A stretch of DNA of 64,000 nucleotides from Bacillota bacterium (GCA_023435565.1 JAEYRN010000051.1:1-64000); one strand, 5' to 3'. Positions 52,376-61,235 are shown, counted from the stretch's first letter. Made by a program: numbers and translations. The notes: generated by a model not told the origin, from the letters alone.

Positions 52376-53565
52376 GAATTAGTTCCCCCAAATCCGGCAG
52401 AATTTAATAGCATAATTCGTGGTTTTTTATCAATAGTTTCAGTGGCTATTTTCAAAGGTGGGCTCCCTTCCTCTTGGGCAGTAAAATTAATGTTAGGAGC
52501 AATAAATCCTCCATGAGACATTAGCAGACCATAAACAACAAGCCCTGCGCCTGCCATCCACATCTCATGTCCGGTCATGGATTTAATTGAGGAAACCCAA
52601 GGCATATCCGGACCAAATACATTATAGATAGCCTCAGCTTCTTTTAGGTCACCTATCGGAGTTGAGGTTGCATGGGCGCTTATATAATCAATGTCACGAA
52701 GTGAAACTCCCGTACGGTTAATAACATCCCTCATACAGCGTTCCAAACCTTCCCCGGAAGGCACAGACAATTTATAGCCATCCGAAGAAAATGAATACCC
52801 TAATACCTCTCCAAGTATATTAGCCCCTCTTTTTTGGGCTAAATCCATTCTTTCAAGGGCAACAACTGCAGCGCCGCCACTTGGTACTAATCCATCACGT
52901 TTTTTATCAAATGGTCTGGATGCTTTAGTCGGGTCATCTACTCTGGTTGAAAACGCTTCCGTGGCGTCAAAACTACAGACAGCTTGCCAATTTATTTCTT
53001 GAACTCCGCCACAAAGAATTCTTTCTTGCCTTCCATTCACTATCAAATCAGCAGCTTGGCCGATAGCATGACCTCCGCTGGCGCAAGCGCCACTTATAGT
53101 CCAACTGGCGCCTTGGGTTTGTAACAAAGTATTTAAATTAATTGTGATATGTGAGTTAAGCGACATAAAGATCCGGGTAGCCCCAATCGGAAGGGTTCGT
53201 TTTTCATTTTTAGTTATCTCCACTGCTTCTGAAACCGGAATTGTAGTGCTATCATTCCCAAGAATCAATCCCGTTTGTGGGTTGCTTAACTCTTCCTTAC
53301 TCCATCCGGCTTGAGTATAAGCGTTCACAGCAGCCGAGTATGCTTGAACTGCTTCTTCCGTAAGGGTCCTAAGCTGTTTATTCTTTAAATCGGGTTTAAT
53401 AAATCCTTTTATTTTACCAGTAAGTGGACTTCTAAAACCAAGTTCAACCCGGGTTGGATCTGACACAATACCCGAAATACCTTGGCGAAGAGAATCTGTA
53501 ACTACAACAAGGTCTGAACCTAGTGTTGAAACGATCCCCATTCCTACAACAGCTACTCTATACAT
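52351..53565 (-). CDS. Second beta-ketoacyl-ACP synthase (FabB/FabF-like)
   Basis: A 404-residue ketosynthase with Cys in SGACASGGHA (C161), His in SAHATSTPIGD (H298) and His in KSMTGHEMW (H333). All catalytic residues are kept, so it is not a chain length factor of the usual type, in which Cys is replaced. The surrounding HATSTP resembles FabB-type or aryl-polyene ketosynthases. The start at 53565 has GGAGG five bases upstream and overlaps the end of fabG by 8 bases. Confidence 0.88.
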   Translation of the reverse strand: MYRVAVVGMGIVSTLGSDLVVVTDSLRQGISGIVSDPTRVELGFRSPLTGKIKGFIKPDLKNKQLRTLTEEAVQAYSAAVNAYTQAGWSKEELSNPQTGLILGNDSTTIPVSEAVEITKNEKRTLPIGATRIFMSLNSHITINLNTLLQTQGASWTISGACASGGHAIGQAADLIVNGRQERILCGGVQEINWQAVCSFDATEAFSTRVDDPTKASRPFDKKRDGLVPSGGAAVVALERMDLAQKRGANILGEVLGYSFSSDGYKLSVPSGEGLERCMRDVINRTGVSLRDIDYISAHATSTPIGDLKEAEAIYNVFGPDMPWVSSIKSMTGHEMWMAGAGLVVYGLLMSHGGFIAPNINFTAQEEGSPPLKIATETIDKKPRIMLLNSAGFGGTNSCLIIKAH

Positions 53566-54283
53566 AGATTCCTCCGTTAACAGCAATAACCTGTCCGGTT
53601 ATATATGACGCTCCGGGAGAACATAAAAAAGAAACAACGGACGCTACTTCTTCCGGGCTCCCCATTCTTTTCATAGGAATTTTTGCAATAATTTCATTAA
53701 CTGGGAGATTAGCGGTCATTTCAGTTTCAATAAAGCCGGGAGCGACAACATTGACTCTTATACCTCGCCCAGCCACTTCCATGGCCAATGACTTACTTGC
53801 ACCGATAATTCCGGCTTTAGCAGCGGAATAATTACTTTGGCCAGGTAATCCGCTCTGCCCGGCAGTGGAAGAAATATTAATAATTGAACCTTTACGTTTT
53901 TGCATCATATTAAAAACAACCTTTTTTGTCACATTAAAATAGCCTTTGAGGGTTATATCGATAACGTCTTGCCAATCCTTTTCCGCCATCCAAACTAAAA
54001 GCGAATCTCTTGTAATACCGGCGTTATTGACCAGTACCTCGGGAACATTTTGTTCCAGCATTGGTTGAAGAGCTTTTTCAGTTTCCTCGTTAGAAGCTAC
54101 ATCAAAAGGAAGCAATATACATTCAACACCAATTGCTTCCACTTTTTTCTTTAACTCATTTGCCGCTTCGTGGTTACTTCGGTAATTTGCCCAGATAGTA
54201 TAACCGTCTGCAGCTAATTTTAGAGCAATACAAGAACCAATCCCACGACTGGCGCCGGTAATTAACGCAATCTTTTTTTCCAT
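53558..54283 (-). CDS. fabG: 3-oxoacyl-ACP reductase FabG-like
   Basis: A 241-residue SDR that reduces 3-ketoacyl-ACP to 3-hydroxyacyl-ACP with NADPH. TGASRGIG at residues 9-16, NNAG, the Ser in NISSTAGQSG and the YxxxK in YSAAK are present, and the end MGSPEEVASVVSFLCSPGASYITGQVIAVNGG is typical FabG. The start is taken at 54283 (MEKKIALITG) with AGGAAA upstream; the longer frame adds 35 unlikely residues. First gene of the downstream half of the cluster, after a 330-bp gap holding a palindromic element. Confidence 0.9.
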   Translation of the reverse strand: MEKKIALITGASRGIGSCIALKLAADGYTIWANYRSNHEAANELKKKVEAIGVECILLPFDVASNEETEKALQPMLEQNVPEVLVNNAGITRDSLLVWMAEKDWQDVIDITLKGYFNVTKKVVFNMMQKRKGSIINISSTAGQSGLPGQSNYSAAKAGIIGASKSLAMEVAGRGIRVNVVAPGFIETEMTANLPVNEIIAKIPMKRMGSPEEVASVVSFLCSPGASYITGQVIAVNGGIYV

Positions 54284-54358
54284 TTTTATTTTCCTATATA
54301 TGTTGCAATAAGTATTTTGGATACAGACTTCCAAGGCAACATATATTCCTTGATTCAT

Positions 54359-54440
54359 AAGTTGAAAAAAGTTCAATAATTTTACCATTCACAGCCGGCT
54401 TTAAGGATGTGAATGTTTTACCCAAAACTTTTTTCAACTT
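54359..54440. repeat. Palindromic element, copy 2
   Basis: AAGTTGAAAAAAGTT (54359-54373) and AACTTTTTTCAACTT (54426-54440) are perfect 15-bp arms; inside are ATTCACAGCC (54387-54396) and GGATGTGAAT (54405-54414). It shares these words, their order and the text GTTTTAC..AAAACTTTTTTCAA with copy 1 at 31087-31161. Here it separates the export genes from the synthase genes. The rest of 54284-54612 holds no gene. Confidence 0.7.
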
Positions 54441-54612
54441 ATACAGTATTAATTTTTATAACATATCAATTGTTACATTAATATAATCAAAAGCTACTGT
54501 CTGTCATAATTGTACAATTTAACCTAAACTTAATTATACTGTAAAGTTATCATTTTTGCAAAGAAAAGACTTGACTATCATATATAAATAGACTTGAGAA
54601 TTATCATCTTGA

Positions 54613-55356
54613 TTATTGAGAATCAGTTGTAGTTGACACTTTAAAATCCGAATATTCCATTGAAAAATATTTGCTGGAATTAATTTGATCAAAAAGAAAC
54701 ATTTTTGTGATAATATTCTTTCCAAAACACTCCTTTGGGTTAGTATAATAAACGGTTGTCATTTTCTTACCACTAAGAGCGAAAAAGTCTCCTTTTACCG
54801 GAAGATAATATTGTTTTTCCACCCAAAGAATTATTTTATGATAATTTGGCGTTGTTTCCTTTGCTGTTAACTCTAAAACAAAACATTGCCCCACATCTGA
54901 TTTTGTTCCGTCGGAATCCATTCCCATAACTGTTTCCTCGCCAATCAGTTTAGGGGCATAGTCATCAGCGTAACTAATAGCGGCAACGTCACCGTAAGAT
55001 ATCCCGCCTACCAATCTTTGCGAGGGGGTAATCCGGACGGGGTTTCTTACATTTGGAATAATCAGCCGCATATCATCTCCTTCAATTACTATCTTGCGGC
55101 CTCTCATTTTCATAGGTTCCAGGAAACTTAGCATTATCAATTTTCCGTTATTTACATGGCCACGCATTACGGTTGAACCTTCATTTTGCCCATTAATGAA
55201 GTTATCTACCCGAATCGTCATTTCAAAACTTTCACTGACTAAACGGTGATCGTCCACTGTCTGAAGGATCTCATCAGCCGTTAGCGAATATCCAAAAGCA
55301 AAATTTCCCATAAATAAAAATATTACGATCGTTTTTAGGTATTTAGATACTTTCAT
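54613..55356 (-). CDS. Outer membrane lipoprotein-sorting (LolA-like) protein
   Basis: A 247-residue periplasmic carrier. Residues 1-22 form a signal peptide (MGNFAFG end). The mature part is of the LolA-like (PF17131) type: ADEILQTVDDHRLVSESFEMTIRVDN, FLEPMKMRGRKIVIEGDDMRLIIPNVR and VVGMDSDGT-like segments, with YLPVKGDFFALSGKKMTTVYYTNP near the C-terminus. Such proteins ferry lipids or lipoproteins across the periplasm and are often encoded with FtsX-type ABC permeases, as here. The start has GAGG upstream and lies 13 bases after the permease stop. Confidence 0.85.
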   Translation of the reverse strand: MKVSKYLKTIVIFLFMGNFAFGYSLTADEILQTVDDHRLVSESFEMTIRVDNFINGQNEGSTVMRGHVNNGKLIMLSFLEPMKMRGRKIVIEGDDMRLIIPNVRNPVRITPSQRLVGGISYGDVAAISYADDYAPKLIGEETVMGMDSDGTKSDVGQCFVLELTAKETTPNYHKIILWVEKQYYLPVKGDFFALSGKKMTTVYYTNPKECFGKNIITKMFLFDQINSSKYFSMEYSDFKVSTTTDSQ

Positions 55357-55369
55357 TAATCCTCAACTC

Positions 55370-56587
55370 CTATATCCAGCGTAGGGCTTCGGTTATTGAA
55401 ATTTTTGATGCTCTATAAGCGGGAATAATTGAAGCTAGTATTCCCACCAAAGAAAAGAGTAGCATGCATAGGAGGATTGTGGTCATATCCGGGTGAAAAA
55501 AAATACGTATCGGCTGTTCCGTTCCGCTAAGCATCACCGGAAAACCACCTATTAGTTGGATAAAACCAATAAATAATGAACTTATAATTACCCCGATAAA
55601 ACCTCCAATAATCCCCAGCAAAGCACTTTCAACGATAAAGACCAGGGCAACCTGTATTCTCCTAGTCCCCTGCGCTCGAATTGTCCCGATCTCCCGGACC
55701 CTGTCGTTAATATTCATATTGACTGTATTTGAGATAGTAAAAGTAACTATCGCTAGAATTATTAATGTAATGATATAAAAAACAACATCATACATTAGTT
55801 TTAGACTTTGATAGAATTCGGCCAAAGTTTCCCAGTCTTTATATTCCAATTTGAATTTATCAGCGATTTCCTCTATTTTTGGAAGATTTTTTTTCATGTC
55901 GTCCGTTTTTTTTAATAGAACAACGATTTTTTGGACGTCTTTATCAATATTTAACAAATTTTGAATATCTATTAGCGCTGTTGACGCCGATACATTGTCC
56001 AAATCTAGATAGCCGCTTTTCGTGATACCGGTTAACTCCAGATCAACGGCATTTATTCCACCGTCTTTCATGTTACCTATTAAAGTTAATATATCACCAA
56101 TGTTAGCTGAAAGTTTCTTAGCAACCCCTTCTCCAATAATTAAACTGTTAGGCTTTTTTTTACTTAAAACAATCCCTTTAATCAAACTAGAATAAGAATT
56201 TAGTTTGATTTCATTTTCGGGATTCCCGGCTTCTCCCATGACCACAGTTGATTTTTCTCCGGAGGATAGTATTCCATTAAAAGCCATACGGGTTGTAACT
56301 AATTCGACCCCAGATATTCTACGCAATTCTTTAATTATTGGATCTACATCTTTAATCAAATATTGATACGGATTATCGTTACCAAATTCAGAAAATCCCA
56401 CTGCATATAATTGATAATGTCCGGTCCCGTTACGGATCATTGTTTCTTTCATCTCATTCATATTCCAATTGAAAAAACCTTGGGTTAAAAGACAGGCTAT
56501 CATTCCAATAATAGTCGGGATCATTGTAAAGAATGAACGTCTGAAGTTTTTGACTATATTTCTGAAACCAATTTTCAAGTAAAACAA
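55370..56587 (-). CDS. ABC transporter permease, LolC/FtsX type (second copy)
   Basis: A 405-residue permease with an N-terminal helix (18-37), a large MacB-type periplasmic domain (about 40-265) and three C-terminal helices ending VGILASIIPAYRASKISITEALRW, the FtsX signature. It works with the ATPase and its paralogue to move substrates out of the inner membrane, by mechanotransmission in MacB/LolCDE systems. A TTG start at 56587 is set by GGAGG seven bases upstream. The paralogue upstream shares the same layout and end (EALRWI against DALRWI). Confidence 0.87.
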   Translation of the reverse strand: MFYLKIGFRNIVKNFRRSFFTMIPTIIGMIACLLTQGFFNWNMNEMKETMIRNGTGHYQLYAVGFSEFGNDNPYQYLIKDVDPIIKELRRISGVELVTTRMAFNGILSSGEKSTVVMGEAGNPENEIKLNSYSSLIKGIVLSKKKPNSLIIGEGVAKKLSANIGDILTLIGNMKDGGINAVDLELTGITKSGYLDLDNVSASTALIDIQNLLNIDKDVQKIVVLLKKTDDMKKNLPKIEEIADKFKLEYKDWETLAEFYQSLKLMYDVVFYIITLIILAIVTFTISNTVNMNINDRVREIGTIRAQGTRRIQVALVFIVESALLGIIGGFIGVIISSLFIGFIQLIGGFPVMLSGTEQPIRIFFHPDMTTILLCMLLFSLVGILASIIPAYRASKISITEALRWI

Positions 56588-56600
56588 TTAAATCCTCCTA

Positions 56601-57827
56601 TTAAATCCAACGAAGCGCATCGACTATTTGCAGTTTGGCCACTCTAAAAGCCGGGTAAAAGCCTGCTAACGTCGCTGTCATCAAAAAAAGCATCCATAAC
56701 CGGAGAGCTTGGATAAAATCCGGTTTGAAAAACGCCGTGTATCCTTTGGCATGTCCCGGAGGCGCTGGAATGGATACCCCTCCCAATGAGTTAAAGAGCG
56801 CAGCCAGTCCATAACCCATGATAATTCCGATAACACCACCGATTAAACCAATTAAAAAACTTTCAGAGAGAAATATTTTCCCCACCTGAAGCCTGGTTGT
56901 TCCAAGCGAACGAATAGTGCCAATCTCACGGATCCTTTCTTGCATCGTTAGGTTTAAAGTATTGGTTATCGAAAAAATAACAACCAATACAATTATCGAC
57001 ATCATTAGTAAATATACTAAGTCATAAAACAATTTCGGTTGGGAATATTGGATGCCGGCCAATTGCCTCCAGTCGGAAAATTCTAAACCCATTCGGTCAC
57101 AAAGTGCACTAATATTAGGTTCTATTTCCTCAAGTATTTCCGTCTTGTTCAATAGTAGAATAATCCGGTCCACCGAATTGGGTATATCAATTAGGCCCTG
57201 AATAGTATTTAGATTAGCAAAAAGCGCCACTTCATTGTAATCTTTAATTTGTCCTTCGATTACTCCTGTTATTTCAAGATCGATTGCATTTACTCCACCG
57301 CTTTTCATAGCCGACATTAGAGTGACCATATCGCCTACACCGATCTTTAATTTTCGAGCAATACCGCTACCAATCATAATCCCAAAAGGCTTTTCATCCG
57401 TTAGAAAATCCCCTTCTTTAAGGGTAATCATAGTATTTAGAGCCTGTTCTTCTTTGGAGAAACCTGCCGTACCCATAAATATAGTATCTGTGCTACCGGA
57501 TGAAATAACCCCCTGAAAATTTAGATGGGGAACAACCAGCCTTACACCAGGCACTTTAGTAAGTTCTTGAACAAGAGATTTATAATCAGTAATTAGATAT
57601 TGATAGGGTTCAATATTATTTTGTTTTAGATATCCCTTCCGGTATATTTGAATATGACCTATTCCTCCGTTGATCAATGATTCCCGTAAGCCCCAAAGTG
57701 TATGGGACATAAAACCCTGAATCAACAGACAAGCGCTAAGTCCGATTACTACTGTGAATATCGTTTTTATCGAACGTCGATAGTTTTTTAAAAGATTACG
57801 AAAGCCTATTTTTAGATAAAATAACAT
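56601..57827 (-). CDS. ABC transporter permease, LolC/FtsX type (first copy)
   Basis: A 408-residue paralogue of the next permease, with helix 18-37, a MacB-type periplasmic domain and the C-terminal segment FYPAFRVAKLQIVDALRWI. Both copies share motifs such as LTGVIEG or LTGITKSGY, TISNTVNMN or SITNTLNLT, and VREIGTIR or IREIGTIR, so they arose by duplication and probably form a LolC/LolE-like heterodimer. Upstream is the ATPase gene, 15 bases apart. AGGGAAAAG precedes the start. Confidence 0.87.
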   Translation of the reverse strand: MLFYLKIGFRNLLKNYRRSIKTIFTVVIGLSACLLIQGFMSHTLWGLRESLINGGIGHIQIYRKGYLKQNNIEPYQYLITDYKSLVQELTKVPGVRLVVPHLNFQGVISSGSTDTIFMGTAGFSKEEQALNTMITLKEGDFLTDEKPFGIMIGSGIARKLKIGVGDMVTLMSAMKSGGVNAIDLEITGVIEGQIKDYNEVALFANLNTIQGLIDIPNSVDRIILLLNKTEILEEIEPNISALCDRMGLEFSDWRQLAGIQYSQPKLFYDLVYLLMMSIIVLVVIFSITNTLNLTMQERIREIGTIRSLGTTRLQVGKIFLSESFLIGLIGGVIGIIMGYGLAALFNSLGGVSIPAPPGHAKGYTAFFKPDFIQALRLWMLFLMTATLAGFYPAFRVAKLQIVDALRWI

Positions 57828-57842
57828 TTTCTCTTTTCCCTG

Positions 57843-58502
57843 CTAGATTAGTTCGCCGTCAAGAATATTTATTACCCGTTTAGCATATTTGCCAACCATT
57901 TCATTATGAGTCGAAAAAAGGAAGGTTACATTATGCTTGGCATTTAGTTCCAAAAGCAAAGAAATAATCTTGTCGCCCGTTTTTGAATCTAAATTGGCCG
58001 TAGGTTCATCTGCCAAAATAATATCAGGATCTGTTACCAGTGCCCTGGCAATGGCTACCCTTTGCCGCTGACCGCCGGAAAGTTCATCGGGCCGGTGTTT
58101 AAGATAGTCAAGTAATCCAACGGACTCAATTGTTTGCAGCACTTTTTCACGGTTAACTTTTTCCCCGCGTATCATTAAAGGGTATTCAACATTTTCATAG
58201 ATATTAAGTACCGACATCAGGTTAAAACTCTGAAAAATAAAGCCAATATGTCGGTTTCTAAAAACAGATAATTTATTATCTTTCATCTTGTCAATTTTTT
58301 GGCCGTAAATCTCAATACTACCATCAGTCGGATTATCAAGACAACCTATAATGTGTAAAAGTGTAGATTTACCAGCTCCGGATGGACCCATCAAAGCGAT
58401 GAAATCACCCTTTTCAATATCCAAATTAACATCCTTTAAAGCAGTGATCTCCACTTTATCCATTTTATATTTTTTTGATACGTTCTTCACACTGATCAAC
58501 AT
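57843..58502 (-). CDS. ABC transporter ATPase, LolD/MacB type
   Basis: A 219-residue ATPase that powers the two permeases. Walker A GPSGAGKST (about 39-47), Q-loop FQSFN, signature LSGGQRQRVAIARAL, Walker B IILADEPTANLD and the switch His in STHNEM are all present. LolD/FtsE-type enzymes are recognised by the LMSVLNIYENVEYPL segment. The start overlaps the acyltransferase stop, with GAGG upstream, so translation is coupled. Role: energising export of the product of this locus or of lipoproteins. Confidence 0.92.
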   Translation of the reverse strand: MLISVKNVSKKYKMDKVEITALKDVNLDIEKGDFIALMGPSGAGKSTLLHIIGCLDNPTDGSIEIYGQKIDKMKDNKLSVFRNRHIGFIFQSFNLMSVLNIYENVEYPLMIRGEKVNREKVLQTIESVGLLDYLKHRPDELSGGQRQRVAIARALVTDPDIILADEPTANLDSKTGDKIISLLLELNAKHNVTFLFSTHNEMVGKYAKRVINILDGELI

Positions 58503-59275
58503 TCTTCGCCTCTTTCAAAGCAATTCGTATGTGGAATAAAATATCCTCTTTTTCTTTCTTCCTCTAATGTCTGCTTGATAACACCATGGGCTTTATTACG
58601 TAGTTTAATAATCTCTTCTTGTTGGTCGTTACTCATCTCCGGGTAAATGGGATTAAGTATAATAAGCTTAATATGACTTGGAGTAATAAGTCGCTTCCCG
58701 GGTGGTAATAATTTTTCCGAACCAAGGATACAGATGGGTAATATTGGGTATCCGGTTTCCGCGGCAAGAGCAAAAGCACCGTTTTTGAAGCGGCCTAGTC
58801 GGCCATCACGGGAACGATGACCTTCAGGCCATACAATTATCGAAGTACCTGAATGCAACAGTTCGGCGCTTTTTTGACATACCTTTTCCCAACCTTCATT
58901 GGCATCAATATATTTGGCAAGGCGCATACAAAAACCGTAACCGGGGATTTTAAAAGGCCAAGTTGTAATAAAGCTGGCATCTATTAATAGCGCCCCAAAA
59001 AAGTAGGGATCTACTGCCGAATTATGATTAGCAACCAAAATAGCAGGTAAGGGAAGCTTTTCTGTCCTAGACTCAACTTTAACCGGGGCTAAAAAAGGGA
59101 TGACTTTTACTAAGATCCACCCATAAAGGCTGATAGACCACCTGATTATGAAATCTACGGAACGTCTCCCAAAGCCGAAATAAAGCAAAAGATATAATGG
59201 AAGTAAGGTGAAAAATAATAATGTTACGATAGTAAATGATATCCAAATATAGATATTTAGTAATAAACGCTTCAT
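58496..59275 (-). CDS. 1-acyl-glycerol-3-phosphate acyltransferase-like (PlsC)
   Basis: A 259-residue membrane acyltransferase. Two N-terminal hydrophobic segments (about 8-35) precede the catalytic HX4D motif NHNSAVD, followed by the acceptor-site WPEGHRSRDGRLGRFKNGA and PILPICILG. It transfers an acyl chain to a glycerol-phosphate or another hydroxyl group; in polyene-type clusters such enzymes attach the chain to the lipid carrier. It overlaps the ATPase gene and is 34 bases downstream of the deacetylase gene. Confidence 0.87.
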   Translation of the reverse strand: MKRLLLNIYIWISFTIVTLLFFTLLPLYLLLYFGFGRRSVDFIIRWSISLYGWILVKVIPFLAPVKVESRTEKLPLPAILVANHNSAVDPYFFGALLIDASFITTWPFKIPGYGFCMRLAKYIDANEGWEKVCQKSAELLHSGTSIIVWPEGHRSRDGRLGRFKNGAFALAAETGYPILPICILGSEKLLPPGKRLITPSHIKLIILNPIYPEMSNDQQEEIIKLRNKAHGVIKQTLEEERKRGYFIPHTNCFERGEEC

Positions 59276-59309
59276 ATTACCGCCACATTCTTTAGTTTAT
59301 AATCCAAAG

Positions 59310-60455
59310 TTATATGTATTTTTTTTCTTTAAGGGCCCTAATAGTTTCCTTTAATGCAAGGACCGTCGAATCTCTATCTTTTTTACTCCAAGGCATTATC
59401 CCATCATGAAACATAATAATTGCAGGCGTCTTAATTTTTTTCATTATTCCTGCAATTATTTTATCAAAAGTAACCTTCGTGTCCCAAGTCTTAATATCCC
59501 ACATTACAGGTATCAAACCCAACTCTTTTGTAACCCTACTAATTGTTGGATTTTTAAAACCCATCGGAGGGCAAAAATATTTGGGATCCTCCCCGGTGAT
59601 GTTTCGAATGATTTTATTTGTCCTGGAGACCTCGTCTTTAATCCTATTATAACTTAAAAAAAGAATGTTAAGTGGATGCGAATAAGTATGATTAGCAATA
59701 ATATGTTTTTCCCGATAAATTCTTTTTACAATCTCGGGATAGCTTTCAGCATTTATTCCGGATATGGCAAAAAGGGCCTGCACTCCTTCGGATTTTAATA
59801 TGTCTAAAATTTGCGGAGTATATATTGGATGCGGGCCATCATCAAATCTAAATAAAATACCGCTTTTATTATTAAAAAATTCCTTACCCTTTATTGTTTT
59901 GAAAAAAAAATTTGTTCGAGAAGAAAACATACCATTAATGTAAAAGGCCTGGTGAAGACAGACTAAAAGAACCACTCCAATTATTAAAACAGTCTCTGAT
60001 GATAATATAAAAGATAAAATAATTATTACGATAATTCCGATTAAAGATATTAATGTAACTAAATAAAATATTGACGTTAGTGGTGAATTTTTAGCATATT
60101 GACGATTGGGATGTTCTTCCTCTCCAAAATAATTTGGGAATATCGTTTTAAGTAGTTTTGCCGAAAAAAATATCGGGTACTTGATACATTCCCTCCCGGC
60201 TAAAGCAAGCCCGACTGCTCCAATCACCCAACATACTCCATAAACAATCGAACTACTCAGTAAACCTGAAGATAACCGATGGTTTAATCCGCAAAAAATC
60301 ATTACAATAATTGGAAAACCATATCCAATAGTGTATGAACCAATAAGTAAACCAATTCCGATCCTCATCCTTAAAGGAAGACTGGAAAACCGTTGTTGGT
60401 CAAGTTTTTTTTCCACCTCTGAATTAACCCATTTTTTGAATTTACTTTGTAGCAT
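59310..60455 (-). CDS. Membrane polysaccharide deacetylase (NodB domain)
   Basis: A 381-residue protein with at least four hydrophobic helices in the first 170 residues and a C-terminal NodB domain. The metal and catalytic motifs are LFRFDDGPHP (Asp-Asp), IIANHTYSHP (His, His) and MFHDG near the end. It would remove acetyl groups from an amino sugar at the membrane, or act on a related carbohydrate or lipid-linked sugar. The start is the ATG at 60455, which overlaps the methyltransferase gene by 14 bases. Its fusion with membrane helices is unusual among NodB proteins. Confidence 0.82.
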   Translation of the reverse strand: MLQSKFKKWVNSEVEKKLDQQRFSSLPLRMRIGIGLLIGSYTIGYGFPIIVMIFCGLNHRLSSGLLSSSIVYGVCWVIGAVGLALAGRECIKYPIFFSAKLLKTIFPNYFGEEEHPNRQYAKNSPLTSIFYLVTLISLIGIIVIIILSFILSSETVLIIGVVLLVCLHQAFYINGMFSSRTNFFFKTIKGKEFFNNKSGILFRFDDGPHPIYTPQILDILKSEGVQALFAISGINAESYPEIVKRIYREKHIIANHTYSHPLNILFLSYNRIKDEVSRTNKIIRNITGEDPKYFCPPMGFKNPTISRVTKELGLIPVMWDIKTWDTKVTFDKIIAGIMKKIKTPAIIMFHDGIMPWSKKDRDSTVLALKETIRALKEKKYI

Positions 60456-61077
60456 TAACAAATAACAGAATTCCTTTACTAAAAATACTTTTTAAACATA
60501 AATCAGTTAATTCGTTCACTTTTAAACCATTGGCCGTTAATAACCGGCTCATTTCTTTTTTACTGTATGCGTCCATATATATGCCCTGCCTAAAATAATT
60601 CCCGATTCTTCCCCACCATCTGAAAAAAGTATTATGCGCTGTAGTTATAATAAGATGGCCCCCCGGAGCCAGAAGGTTGGATATCTTAGTGAACAAAGCC
60701 TTATTGTCCCTTATATATTCAATAGCGGAAAAACTTACTATTAGATCAAACCTTTCATCAAAATGCGTCTCTAAAAAATCACCATGGATCTGATTTACAT
60801 TTGTTGTTCCCTGAATGTTTAATTTTTGCACCATACAATCTAACATTTTTTCTGAAACATCAATAGCAGTAATTTGTTTTACCAAAGGCGCAATTGCTAA
60901 CGTAAACCTTCCGGTACCAGCCCCAATTTCCAATACCGAATGGCTTTTATCGGCAATTTTTTTAATTGAACCAAGGGCGATATTCCATTCCGGAATCCTT
61001 ACAAAACTGAATTCATCCTGTTCCTTATCATAAATTCCAGCATGATCATTATAAAACTTAACAAATTTTTCTTCCAT
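60442..61077 (-). CDS. Class I SAM-dependent methyltransferase
   Basis: A 211-residue methyltransferase. VLEIGAGTGRFTLAIAPLVKQITAIDVSEKML is motif I with the SAM-binding acidic residue; motif II is FDLIVSFSAIEYI and motif III LLAPGGHLIITTAH. The substrate may be a fatty acyl/polyketide chain or the sugar part, as neighbours suggest; sequence alone does not tell. It is the first gene of the cluster, overlapping the deacetylase. The ribosome site is weak. Confidence 0.87.
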   Translation of the reverse strand: MEEKFVKFYNDHAGIYDKEQDEFSFVRIPEWNIALGSIKKIADKSHSVLEIGAGTGRFTLAIAPLVKQITAIDVSEKMLDCMVQKLNIQGTTNVNQIHGDFLETHFDERFDLIVSFSAIEYIRDNKALFTKISNLLAPGGHLIITTAHNTFFRWWGRIGNYFRQGIYMDAYSKKEMSRLLTANGLKVNELTDLCLKSIFSKGILLFVNATK

Positions 61078-61148
61078 TCAAATATAAAACCTCTAGTTTG
61101 TTATTTTATATCAAAATAAATGGTATTTTATTTAGCTTATGTATAGCT

Positions 61149-61190
61149 TAAAACGACAGCCCTGACTGCTTTTGCGCTCCAGGGCCGTCG
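61149..61190 (-). terminator. Rho-independent terminator of the 61236 gene
   Basis: On the minus strand CGACGGCCCTG pairs with CAGGGCTGTCG (one G-T pair) across a 15-base loop, followed by TTTTAAG. It separates this gene from the lipid cluster. Confidence 0.8.
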
Positions 61191-61235
61191 GCTTAAACCT
61201 AATTCTTTACCCTTTATTAAGCGCTATCCTTAAAA

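Noticed and set aside
52351..53565. Chain length factor
   Set aside because: The catalytic Cys and both His are present, so it is a complete ketosynthase.
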